Positions 56,594-63,849 of a stretch of 64,000 bases of DNA are shown in pieces. The stretch's first letter is position 1. Every line of letters starts with the position of its first letter. The DNA is taken from contig CANGYR010000009.1 in the NCBI GenBank assembly GCA_947458275.1, positions 1 to 64,000 on the forward strand. Reading direction: 5' to 3'. Position numbers and translations under genes: made by a program. The notes under the pieces were generated by a model. The model was not told the DNA's origin and searched no databases. It saw only the letters and a list, made by a program, of their open reading frames with translations. This stretch comes from Chitinophagaceae bacterium. GTDB taxonomy: Bacteria; Bacteroidota; Bacteroidia; Chitinophagales; Chitinophagaceae.

Positions 56594-57388
56594 TTGAGCA
56601 AAATCGTCATCATACCAACCTACAATGAAAAAGAAAACATAGAAGCCATTACGCATGCGGTTATGGCTCTTGACAACGAATTTCATGTACTTGTAATAGA
56701 TGATGGCTCTCCTGACGGAACTGCAGATATTGTCCGTTCACTCATAAATAAATTTCCCGGTCGTCTGTTTCTGGAAGAAAGAAAAGGAAAACTTGGTTTG
56801 GGCACCGCCTATATCCATGGATTTAAATGGAGTCTGAACAAAGGGTATGAATTTATTTTTGAGATGGATGCCGATTTCTCGCATGACCCAAAAGATCTTA
56901 TCAGATTGCATGAGGCATGCCTGCAAGGAGCGGATGTGGCAGTAGGATCAAGATATGTAAAAGGAGGGAAACTGGAAAACTGGCCTGTCGATAGGATTAT
57001 ACTCTCGAAAGGCGCTTCTCTCTATACCCGCATTATCACCGGCATACCGGTCAGAGACACTACCGCTGGATTTGTATGTTACCGCAGAAAAGTACTGGAG
57101 ACCATCAATCTGGATAACATCAAATTTATAGGATATGCTTTCCAGATTGAAATGAAATTTATTTCCTGGAAACTTGGTTTCAAGATTGTTGAAGTCCCTA
57201 TTAAATTCGTTGACAGAAAACTTGGCACCAGCAAAATGAATAAAGGAATCATTGAAGAAGGCGTGCTCGGGGTGTTGAAAATGAAATGGAGGAGTATGTT
57301 TTTTTTGTTTGGGGTTTGGGGTTTGGGGTTTGCTGTTGCGTTACGCGCGTTTGGAGTTTGGGGTTTGGAGTTTGGAGTTTGGGGTTAG
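56594..57388 (+). CDS. Polyprenol-phosphate mannosyltransferase-like GT2 with repeat-encoded tail
   Basis: 264 residues from TTG 56594 (SKIVIIPTYNEKENIEAI). The GT2 core has VIDDGSPDGTADIV, FEMDADFSHDPKDLIRL (metal-binding acidics), VAVGSRYVKGG and IPVRDTTAGFVCYRR. This is the layout of dolichol-/polyprenol-phosphate mannose synthases. Normal family members end soon after KMKWRSMF. Here about 27 further residues (about 238-264, LFGVWGLGFAVALRAFGVWG and on) are encoded by the gene-end word repeat, patch 9. The tail is very hydrophobic and is probably a by-product. Confidence 0.85.
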   Translation: MSKIVIIPTYNEKENIEAITHAVMALDNEFHVLVIDDGSPDGTADIVRSLINKFPGRLFLEERKGKLGLGTAYIHGFKWSLNKGYEFIFEMDADFSHDPKDLIRLHEACLQGADVAVGSRYVKGGKLENWPVDRIILSKGASLYTRIITGIPVRDTTAGFVCYRRKVLETINLDNIKFIGYAFQIEMKFISWKLGFKIVEVPIKFVDRKLGTSKMNKGIIEEGVLGVLKMKWRSMFFLFGVWGLGFAVALRAFGVWGLEFGVWG

Positions 57389-57440
57389 TTCAGCGCAGCG
57401 ATTTAAACCGTTATACCAGCCGCAGGCGATTTAAACTCCA
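57305..57440. repeat. Gene-end word repeat, patch 9 (overlaps two stop codons)
   Basis: G-rich words gtttggggtttgg (57308-57331 and on), a gcgttacgcgc core, and then reversed copies of the 26-nt unit seen at 63.16 kb (57391-57438). The patch starts inside the GT2 gene and ends inside the convergent xerD gene; both stop codons lie in repeat words (TAG in ggttag, TAA in gtttaaa). The G strand has no stop in any frame for long stretches. Confidence 0.8.
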
Positions 57441-58345
57441 CGATTTGACTGAAACCCCGGATGATATTGCTGCAACGTTGATCTCAAATAATCTCTGTCA
57501 AGATGGGTATAGATTTCTGTAGTGGTGATGCTCTCATGACCCAGCATTTCCTGAACAGCTCTCAAATCGGCGCCACCTTCTACCAGATGTGTAGCGAATG
57601 AATGCCTGAACGTATGTGGAGAAACATTCTTTTCAATTCCTGCTTTTTTCACCAATTCTTTCAGCATCAAAAAAATCATCACTCTTGAAAGGGCCTTCCC
57701 TCTCCTGTTCAGAAATAAAAAATCTTCCTGTCCTAAAACTATCTTAATTTGATTCCTTACTGTGTTCTTATAGATATTGATGTATTTGATTGCATCAGAA
57801 CCAATAGGCACCAGTCTTTGCTTATCGCCTTTCCCGATGACTTTAATAAACCCGACATCCAGGTAAAGTGAACTGATTTTTAGATTCACCAGTTCGCTTA
57901 CCCGAAGTCCGCAACTGTACATAGTCTCGAATATGGCTTTGTTGCGGGTACCTTCAGGAGTGCTCAGGTCAATTGCACCAATGATTTGTTCAATCTCTGA
58001 AAAGGCCAGCGTATCCGGCAATAAACGTTTTAGTTTGGGCGCCTCGAGTAAAAATGTAGGATCTTTATCGGTAAGCTGTTCCAGCATACAATATTTATAA
58101 AAACTCCTGAGGCCGGATATGATTCTTGCCTGTGAGGTGGCTGTCATTCCCAGTTCATGAATCCACTTGATAAAGTGCTCCAGCTCTTTCAGGTCAATAT
58201 CGGCGGGCGTTTTACCTTCTTTCTTGTACAACAGGTATTCAGTAAACTTATCCAGATCATGCAGGTAGGCATCTACAGAATTATCAGCCAGAGATTTCTC
58301 CAGTTGCAGCCATGCTTTGTACCCTTTTTTATACGCCTCCCACAT
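57431..58345 (-). CDS. xerD: Tyrosine recombinase XerD
   Basis: 304 residues from ATG 58345 (MWEAYKKGYKAWLQLEKSL). The frame opens two codons earlier with TTG. Catalytic Arg in MYSCGLRVSELVNL, Lys region VIGKGDKQRLVPIG, HTFRHSFATHLVEGGADLR, GHES and the nucleophile Tyr in TEIYTHLDRDYL are all present. It resolves chromosome dimers with XerC at dif. The stop TAA comes from a word-repeat copy (patch 9). No phage or integron context. Confidence 0.95.
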   Translation of the reverse strand: MWEAYKKGYKAWLQLEKSLADNSVDAYLHDLDKFTEYLLYKKEGKTPADIDLKELEHFIKWIHELGMTATSQARIISGLRSFYKYCMLEQLTDKDPTFLLEAPKLKRLLPDTLAFSEIEQIIGAIDLSTPEGTRNKAIFETMYSCGLRVSELVNLKISSLYLDVGFIKVIGKGDKQRLVPIGSDAIKYINIYKNTVRNQIKIVLGQEDFLFLNRRGKALSRVMIFLMLKELVKKAGIEKNVSPHTFRHSFATHLVEGGADLRAVQEMLGHESITTTEIYTHLDRDYLRSTLQQYHPGFQSNRGV

Positions 58346-58431
58346 TTTCAAAATATATTTTTCCGTAAATGATTTACAATATAATTAAACATTAATTTCG
58401 CTAAGCATTTTTTTACTAACCATTTTCATTT

Positions 58432-58938
58432 ATGAAGCCAGTTAATTTCGATACTTTCAAAAATAAATTATCTGTTTACCGAAAAACATTCCGCAGTTAT
58501 CTGACAAGAACAGAAAACAATCCTCCCCGCGGTATCGATAAAATTACACCGGTTATTGAAAAAGAAGTATGGAAAGAAGTAGATTGCCTTACTTGTGCCA
58601 ATTGCTGTAAAAAAATGACTCCCACATTTACCGATAAAGATCTCAAAAGAATATCTGCACACTTCAAACAAACGCCGGAAGAATTTAAAAAACAATGGCT
58701 CAAAAAAGACAGCAATAAAGACTGGGTAAACAAACAAGAGCCCTGTCAGTTCCTCAATCTGAAAGACAACAAATGTTCCATTTATGCCATCAGACCGGAA
58801 GATTGTGCAGGATTTCCTCATCTCTCCAAAACAAAATGGCGTGAATACGCGCATGTACACAAACAAAATATCGATTATTGTCCCGCTACCTTTAAGCTCG
58901 TAGAAAAAATAATTGAGCGTGTGGGTGATGTAAAATAA
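58432..58938 (+). CDS. YkgJ-family cysteine cluster protein
   Basis: 168 residues. Cysteines in CLTCANCCKKM and NKCSIYAIRPEDCAGFPHL form the CxxCxxCC...C...C cluster of the family, expected to bind an iron-sulfur cluster or zinc. Cytosolic, no membrane segment. Its function is not known. It converges on yraN with a 2-bp gap. Confidence 0.88.
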   Translation: MKPVNFDTFKNKLSVYRKTFRSYLTRTENNPPRGIDKITPVIEKEVWKEVDCLTCANCCKKMTPTFTDKDLKRISAHFKQTPEEFKKQWLKKDSNKDWVNKQEPCQFLNLKDNKCSIYAIRPEDCAGFPHLSKTKWREYAHVHKQNIDYCPATFKLVEKIIERVGDVK

Positions 58939-58940
58939 AT

Positions 58941-59291
58941 TCACAGATAAACATCTTCAATCAAAAAATATTCTAATTCAGGAGTTAATGTTATTGAAAG
59001 AATGTCAAATTGAATCCTTTGCCATTCAGGGTGACGATAGAGGTATATTTCTGCTGCTCCAATCAGGTTTTTTATCTTTTTTACACTTACCGTCTCCTCC
59101 GGAAATCCATACTTGTTGGATTGTTTAGTTTTTATTTCTATAAAATGCAAAATATTGTTTTTTGACGCTATAATATCCACTTCCCAGTGCCGGTAACGCC
59201 AGTTAAGTTCCAGAATAAGATAACCTCTTTCAGCAAGATATTGACGCGCCAACTCCTCTCCCTTCCTGCCCGTTTTAATATGTTTAGCCAT
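58941..59291 (-). CDS. YraN/UPF0102 nuclease-fold protein
   Basis: 116 residues. KGEELARQYLAERGYLILELNWRYRHWEVDIIA, with VDIIA...FIEIKTKQSN, shows the (D)/(E)xK endonuclease-like core of this family. The exact job (recombination or repair) is uncertain. Convergent with the YkgJ gene and divergent from the next gene. Confidence 0.92.
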   Translation of the reverse strand: MAKHIKTGRKGEELARQYLAERGYLILELNWRYRHWEVDIIASKNNILHFIEIKTKQSNKYGFPEETVSVKKIKNLIGAAEIYLYRHPEWQRIQFDILSITLTPELEYFLIEDVYL

Positions 59292-59373
59292 ATTTCAAAA
59301 TAATTCATATTAGTAATCCACAAATGAGGAAAAAAGCATTAAAAATTGATGAAAAAACAAATGTATAATTGCT

Positions 59374-59381
59374 TATTTTTG
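59374..59381 (+). promoter_or_regulatory. Bacteroidota -7 promoter box of the DUF6580-like gene
   Basis: TATTTTTG, followed by CG, matches TAnnTTTG exactly, 16 bp in front of ATG 59398. Confidence 0.5.
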
Positions 59382-59397
59382 CGAAAACTTAATTTAA

Positions 59398-59946
59398 ATG
59401 ATCAATTATAAGTCCAACATATTCATCGGTGCTGCACTGATAATATTTGCTGCCGTTTTAAAAGCTGTTACTTTTCCTGCAAGTTTCAACCCCATCATCG
59501 CCATATCATTGTTCAGCGGCGTTGTTATTTCAGATAAAAAACTGGCATTCCTAATGCCACTTTTAGCTATGTTCGTGTCAGACATCATTTTGGAAGTTTT
59601 CAATATCGCTCCAGGCTTCTACGGAATGGGACAAATTGGAAATTACATCTCATTGATGTTGGTTACCGTGTTGGGCTTTGGCATTAAAAAAGTGAATGCA
59701 GTTAATGTGGTAGGATTTTCTCTGGCTTCTTCTTTGTTTTTCTTTTTACTTAGTAATACCAATGTATTTTTCTTTGATACCATTGCCTACGAGAAAAGCA
59801 TCAGCGGTTATATGACTTGTCTCGCTGCAGGTATTCCTTTTATCAAAAACGGATTGATTACTGATTTGTTCTTTTCTGCAGTTCTTTTCGGATCTTATCA
59901 GTTGCTTTACAAAGGTCAATCTAAGGAAATTATTTCCGCTTCGTAA
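59398..59946 (+). CDS. DUF6580-like integral membrane protein
   Basis: 182 residues with about five membrane helices. Features are NPIIAISLFSGVVISDKKLAFLMPLLAMFVSDIILEVF, the FFFLLSNTNVFFFDTIAY segment and FIKNGLITDLFFSAVLFG. This resembles the DUF6580 family, sometimes linked to small-molecule uptake; I cannot assign a substrate. Its stop is 3 bp from the word-repeat patch 10. Confidence 0.75.
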   Translation: MINYKSNIFIGAALIIFAAVLKAVTFPASFNPIIAISLFSGVVISDKKLAFLMPLLAMFVSDIILEVFNIAPGFYGMGQIGNYISLMLVTVLGFGIKKVNAVNVVGFSLASSLFFFLLSNTNVFFFDTIAYEKSISGYMTCLAAGIPFIKNGLITDLFFSAVLFGSYQLLYKGQSKEIISAS

Positions 59947-59949
59947 ACA

Positions 59950-60030
59950 AAGTTTAAGGAGTTGAATGGTCTAATAGTCTAACGGTTAAACTATCATACT
60001 TTGAAACTCTTAGACATTAACCCCTTAGTC
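59950..60030. repeat. Gene-end word repeat, patch 10
   Basis: Words gtttaagg, gtctaat, agtctaac, ggttaaac and attaacccctt fill the gap between the convergent DUF6580-like and rnhA genes. The rnhA stop TGA is within the reversed word gagtttgac. It is less regular than the other patches. Confidence 0.5.
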
Positions 60031-60496
60031 AAACTCCCGCTTCGTAGCCGGCATCAACCAGCAAATTGCACCCATCTGCTGCCGTAGTGGCCAACTCATC
60101 GCATCGATTGTTGTAGGGATTATCAGCATGCCCTTTGACCCAATTAAGCTTTATCTTAAACTGTTTGGACAGCTCAAAATATTCTTTCCACAAGTCGCTG
60201 TTCTTCTTTCCACCTTTGAAATTGCTTCGCATCCAGTTATTCAGCCATCCTTCTTCAATGGCCCTCACCACATATTTGCTGTCTGAATAAATCATCACAG
60301 GAATCTTATTATTTTTAACCTCTTTCAGACCTGCAATTACTGCCATCAACTCCATCCTGTTGTTGGTAGTGTGTCTGTACCCTTGAGAAAGTTCCTTTCT
60401 GTGATGACCATACATTAAAACAGCGCCGTATCCTCCCGGACCGGGATTGCCCCGAGACGAGCCGTCGGTGTAGATATTTATGGCTCCTTCTGTCAT
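60029..60496 (-). CDS. rnhA: Ribonuclease HI
   Basis: 155 residues. The catalytic Asp and Gly-rich IYTDGSSRGNPGPGGYGAVL, NNRMELMAVIAGL (Glu), IYSDSKYVVRAIEEGW (Asp) and WVKGHADNPYNNRCD (His/Asp) are complete. It removes RNA from RNA-DNA hybrids. Its ATG overlaps the last base of the carboxylase gene upstream, so the two are translationally coupled. Confidence 0.97.
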   Translation of the reverse strand: MTEGAINIYTDGSSRGNPGPGGYGAVLMYGHHRKELSQGYRHTTNNRMELMAVIAGLKEVKNNKIPVMIYSDSKYVVRAIEEGWLNNWMRSNFKGGKKNSDLWKEYFELSKQFKIKLNWVKGHADNPYNNRCDELATTAADGCNLLVDAGYEAGV

Positions 60497-62124
60497 TATA
60501 CTTGAAAAACGCCGGTTTTGAATTCGGAAATATCAGGATTGTTGTTGGCCGCGGCAATTCCTTCGGAAATGAGTTTCCTTGTCTCTTTCGGATCAATAAT
60601 TGCGTCTACCCATAAACGTGATGCCGCATAAAACGGAGTGGTCTGACGTGTATAATTAGCGGAAATTTTAGTGAGTATTTCTTTTTCCTGTTCGGGAGTA
60701 ACCGCCTGGCCTTTAGCCTTCATGGCTCCCACCTGTATCTGCAGCATTGTTTTAGCGGCCTGCTCTCCTCCCATTACGGCAATCTTGGCGGTAGGCCAGG
60801 CGTAGATAAATCTCGGATCATAGGCCTTGCCGCACATGGCGTAGTTGCCTGCTCCGTATGAATTTCCTACAACTATCGTAATCTTAGGAACAACAGAATT
60901 AGCTACGGCATTCACCAGTTTGGCGCCGTCTTTAATAATACCTGAGTGCTCACTTCTGCTGCCTACCATAAATCCGGTAACATCCTGCAAAAATATAAGC
61001 GGTATTTTTTTCTGGTTGCAGTTCATGATAAAACGGGCTGCTTTGTCTGCACTGTCATTGTATATTACTCCGCCCATTTGCATCTCGCCTTTTTTATTTT
61101 TTACTACCAAGCGCTGATTGGCAACGATGCCCACGGCCCATCCATCTATTCGTGCATAGCCGCAAACGATGGTCATGCCATAATCGGCTTTAAACTCATC
61201 AAAACTTCCGGCATCCACAATGCACTCAATCAGATCGACCATATTGTAGGGCTTGGTATTTCCTTCACTGAGTATGCCGTAAATATCACCCTGACTTTTG
61301 GAAGGTTTTTGAGGAGCTATTCGGTTGAAGTTGGCTGTCTCAGGATTGCCCAGTTTGCTGAATATTTTTTTCACCTGATCCAGACACTCCTGCTCAGTTT
61401 TAAACTTATAATCTGCAATGCCCGAAATCTCGGTATGTGTGATGGCACCACCCAGTGTTTCCAGATCAATATCTTCTCCGATGGCGGCCTTCACTAAATA
61501 TGGTCCGGCAAGAAAAATAGACCCCGCTCCTTCCACCATAATGGTTTCATCGCTCATGATGGGCAGATAGGCACCGCCGGCCACGCATGCGCCGGTAACA
61601 ACTGCGATTTGTGTAATGCCCATGGCGCTCATTTTGGCATTGTTGCGGAATATTCTTCCGAAATGTTCTTTATCTGGAAAAATCTCATCCTGCATCGGAA
61701 GATAAACACCTGCACTGTCTACAATATATACGATAGGTAATTTATTTTCCATGGCAATCTCCTGCATACGAAGATTCTTTTTGCCTGTAATGGGAAACCA
61801 TGCTCCGGCTTTGACTGTTTGGTCGTTGGCCAAAATCACACACTGGCGACCACTGATGTATCCGATGCCGCTGACGGTTCCGCCTGCGGGACAGCCACCA
61901 TGTTCTTCATACATCTCATATCCTGCAAATGCACCAATTTCCACAAATGGCTTGTCAGCATCCACCAGATAGGCAATGCGCTCACGGGCGGTAAGTTTAT
62001 TTTTTTCTTTTTGCTTTTGAATGGATTTGGCACCGCCGCCAAGTTCTATCTTCTCCAGTTTCTGGCGAACATTGCTCCAGGCCATTTTCAGCGCATCCTC
62101 GTTTTTATTGAAATCGTTGCTCAT
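60496..62124 (-). CDS. Acyl-CoA carboxylase beta (carboxyltransferase) subunit
   Basis: 542 residues from ATG 62124 (MSNDFNKNEDAL). The ORF runs 47 codons further up, but these are encoded by word repeats (patch 11). Carboxyltransferase hallmarks are ITGKKNLRMQEIA, DSAGVYLPMQ, GRIFRNNAKMSAMG, GACVAGGAYLPIMSDE, and LQDVTGFMVGS. The GRIF..A.MSA and GAGSIFLAGP patterns are nearer to methylcrotonyl/propionyl type than to acetyl-CoA carboxylase. No biotin-carboxylase subunit is next to it. Its start lies about 35 bp from patch 11. Confidence 0.9.
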   Translation of the reverse strand: MSNDFNKNEDALKMAWSNVRQKLEKIELGGGAKSIQKQKEKNKLTARERIAYLVDADKPFVEIGAFAGYEMYEEHGGCPAGGTVSGIGYISGRQCVILANDQTVKAGAWFPITGKKNLRMQEIAMENKLPIVYIVDSAGVYLPMQDEIFPDKEHFGRIFRNNAKMSAMGITQIAVVTGACVAGGAYLPIMSDETIMVEGAGSIFLAGPYLVKAAIGEDIDLETLGGAITHTEISGIADYKFKTEQECLDQVKKIFSKLGNPETANFNRIAPQKPSKSQGDIYGILSEGNTKPYNMVDLIECIVDAGSFDEFKADYGMTIVCGYARIDGWAVGIVANQRLVVKNKKGEMQMGGVIYNDSADKAARFIMNCNQKKIPLIFLQDVTGFMVGSRSEHSGIIKDGAKLVNAVANSVVPKITIVVGNSYGAGNYAMCGKAYDPRFIYAWPTAKIAVMGGEQAAKTMLQIQVGAMKAKGQAVTPEQEKEILTKISANYTRQTTPFYAASRLWVDAIIDPKETRKLISEGIAAANNNPDISEFKTGVFQV

Positions 62125-62159
62125 AGTAATAGTTCGGTTTTGCGACGGCAAATTACGAA

Positions 62160-62250
62160 GGCTATTTGACAATTCGGCAATTTGACGATTTGGCAATGTG
62201 AAGATGTGGAAATTTGAAGATGTGAAAATGTTAAGACCACTTTGGACCTT
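62160..62250. repeat. Gene-end word repeat, patch 11
   Basis: Words of patch 6 type (atttgac, aattcgg) lead into reversed patch 1 type (gaagatgtggaaatttgaag). Exact matches: 62164-62182 to 48187-48205 (19 bp) and 62212-62231 to 4296-4315 (20 bp). It links two types otherwise seen apart. It lies about 30 bp below the stop of the remnant reading frame at 62282. Confidence 0.75.
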
Positions 62251-62281
62251 GGACGTTAGACACACATTATTCGGAATATGA

Positions 62282-62470
62282 TTACCTTTGATTCACAAAA
62301 TCATTCGGTATAAAATCACTAATATATCTTCTGAGCTTGTACTCTTTTCCGTTAACATGCAAACGAAAGATACTATCTCCGGAATTTCTATCATAAAAAA
62401 TAAAACCAATTGTGAAGGCGGAATGGTGACGGATTATATAGACATCTATTTTTAATTTTTTTAAAATGAG
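62282..62470 (-). pseudogene. Possible gene remnant on the minus strand
   Basis: A frame on the minus strand ending at TAA 62284-62282 reads plausible protein for about 60 residues: KIDVYIIRHHSAFTIGFIFY, GDSIFRLHVNGKEYKLRRYI and DFIPNDFVNQR. It has no good start; further up it enters the opposite strand of the acetyltransferase gene. A gene-end repeat lies just behind its stop, as for real genes here. It could be the 3' remnant of a lost gene. Low certainty. Confidence 0.3.
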
Positions 62471-63134
62471 CAAACAGCCTGTAGTTATAATAGGTTCCTC
62501 CGGACATGCCAAGGTAGTCATTGACATCTTTGAAAAACAGGGAACCTGTGAGATTATTAGCTTACTGGGAGAAGAGAAAAATATCGGTTCCGAATGCTTG
62601 GGATATAGTGTAACAGGAACAGAGGAGAGCATTCCAAAGATTCTGTCAAAGCATCCTTCCTGCAAGGCATTTGTTGCCATTGGCGACAATCATGTTAGAC
62701 AAAAAGTTACTGCAAAACTTCTATCCATCTCTCCCACTCTCGAATTTGCCATAGCCATACATCCATCTGCACAGATTGGAAGAAATGTCCACATAGGTAA
62801 TGGCACCGCCGTGATGGCTGGTGCTATTGTCAACAGCGGCACTACGATAGCTGACGGGTGCATTGTAAATACCAGCGCATCGGTGGATCATGATTGTAAT
62901 ATTGGCGAATACTCCGCCATTCTTCCGGGTGCTACCATTGGCGGCAACGTTATAATTGGAAGTAGTAGCGTAGTGTGTATCGGGGCAGTTGTAAAACAGG
63001 GAATTGTTATCGGCAACAATACTGTCATCGGAGCCGGAGCCTTGCTGCTCGAAAATCTTGGTGACAATGTGCTGGCTTATGGTTCACCGGCGAAGGTGGT
63101 GAAAAGCAGAGTTTTAGGAGAGAGGTATTTGTAG
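62466..63134 (+). CDS. NeuD/PglD-like sugar O/N-acetyltransferase
   Basis: 222 residues. The N-terminal Rossmann-like part starts VVIIGSSGHAKVVIDIFEKQG. A left-handed beta-helix follows with hexapeptide repeats (IGRNVHIGNGTAVMAGAIVNSGTTIADGCIVNTSASVDHDCNIGEYSAI). The His in VDHDC matches the active-site His of PglD/NeuD. It acetylates a sugar nucleotide used for surface glycans. No other glycan gene is next to it; the nearest are at 33-36 kb. Confidence 0.9.
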   Translation: MSKQPVVIIGSSGHAKVVIDIFEKQGTCEIISLLGEEKNIGSECLGYSVTGTEESIPKILSKHPSCKAFVAIGDNHVRQKVTAKLLSISPTLEFAIAIHPSAQIGRNVHIGNGTAVMAGAIVNSGTTIADGCIVNTSASVDHDCNIGEYSAILPGATIGGNVIIGSSSVVCIGAVVKQGIVIGNNTVIGAGALLLENLGDNVLAYGSPAKVVKSRVLGERYL

Positions 63135-63139
63135 TTTAT

Positions 63140-63238
63140 AAAGCTTCGCTGGTTTAACGGTTTAAATCGCTGCGCTGGTATAAAGGTTTAAGTCGCTGCG
63201 CTGGTATAAGGGTTTAAATCGCTACGCTGGTTTAATGG
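63140..63238. repeat. 26-bp tandem array (gene-end word repeat, patch 12)
   Basis: Three tandem units of 26 bp (63161-63186, 63187-63212, 63213-63238) are preceded by a partial unit. They differ at 1-4 positions. The unit reads tttaaatcgctgcgctggta plus taaagg. 63161-63186 is found exactly, reversed, at 63950-63975. The array begins about 6 bp behind the NeuD-like stop. Confidence 0.85.
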
Positions 63239-63244
63239 TCTCCC

Positions 63245-63293
63245 GCTGTTGGTGTTATCACCAACAGCACTTCTCCATTGTTGGTGTTATTAC
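63245..63293. repeat. GTTGGTG hairpin and half copy (REP-like)
   Basis: GCTGTTGGTG (63245-63254) pairs perfectly with CACCAACAGC (63259-63268), loop TTAT. A second half copy, attgttggtgttatta, lies at 63278-63293. No T-run follows, so it is not a typical terminator. It stands in the 296-bp gap before the Rrf2 gene. Confidence 0.6.
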
Positions 63294-63430
63294 TAAAAAC
63301 ATTCAGACCTATTTTTACAAAATGATATTTTATACTGAATCATTTTTTTAACTACCAAACTACCTGCGCGTATTATTGAAATAATCATTAATTTTATTTC
63401 AGGTTCAAAATATTTCATTCTCATTTTAAT

Positions 63431-63847
63431 ATGCTGTCCAAAAAAACACAATACGCGCTAAAAGCACTCGGCTACCTTTCTGCCAAATACGGAGAAGGCC
63501 CTGTGCTGATTTCTGAAATATCTACCAAGAAAAAAATCCCCATCAAATTTTTGGAGTCCATACTATTGGAATTAAAACAGGGAGGAATATTAGACAGTAA
63601 AAAAGGAAAAGGCGGCGGTTATTTCCTGAGAAATCATCCTAAAAAAACATCACTGGCAACGGCCATAAGAATGGTCGGCGGACCAATCGCCCTCATCCCA
63701 TGTGTTAGTTTAAACTTCTTCGAAAAATGTGCAGACTGCGATGAAGCCGTTTGCGGTCTCAACAAAGCGATGATTATCACACGCGATGCAACATTGAAAA
63801 TACTGGAAAAGAAATCGTTGGTTGATTTGATGGACGTGGAGACGTAA
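63431..63847 (+). CDS. Rrf2-family transcriptional regulator
   Basis: 138 residues. The winged helix (YALKALGYLSAKYGEGPVLISEISTKKKIPIKFLESILLELKQGGILDSKKGKGGGYFL) is standard. Four cysteines follow (IPCVSL, FEKCADC, AVCGL). Three of them resemble the cluster ligands of IscR-type [2Fe-2S] sensors. No target gene is next to it within the window; it may regulate genes to the right. Followed directly by patch 13. Confidence 0.9.
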   Translation: MLSKKTQYALKALGYLSAKYGEGPVLISEISTKKKIPIKFLESILLELKQGGILDSKKGKGGGYFLRNHPKKTSLATAIRMVGGPIALIPCVSLNFFEKCADCDEAVCGLNKAMIITRDATLKILEKKSLVDLMDVET

Positions 63848-63849
63848 GC

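Noticed and set aside
57305..57440. Telomere or chromosome end
   Set aside because: TTTGGGG words look telomere-like, but the patch is internal, short, and lies between two intact core genes.
57286..57522. Plus-strand ORF over the GT2/xerD junction
   Set aside because: It exists because the G-rich word is free of stops in every frame; the remainder is antisense to xerD.
57431..58345. XerD as integrase of a mobile element
   Set aside because: Full-length core XerD with ordinary neighbours; no attachment repeats, no tRNA target and no cargo.
63140..63238. CRISPR-like array of 26-bp repeats
   Set aside because: The units are directly adjacent without unique spacers, vary in sequence, and no cas gene is near. 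It is a tandem word repeat.
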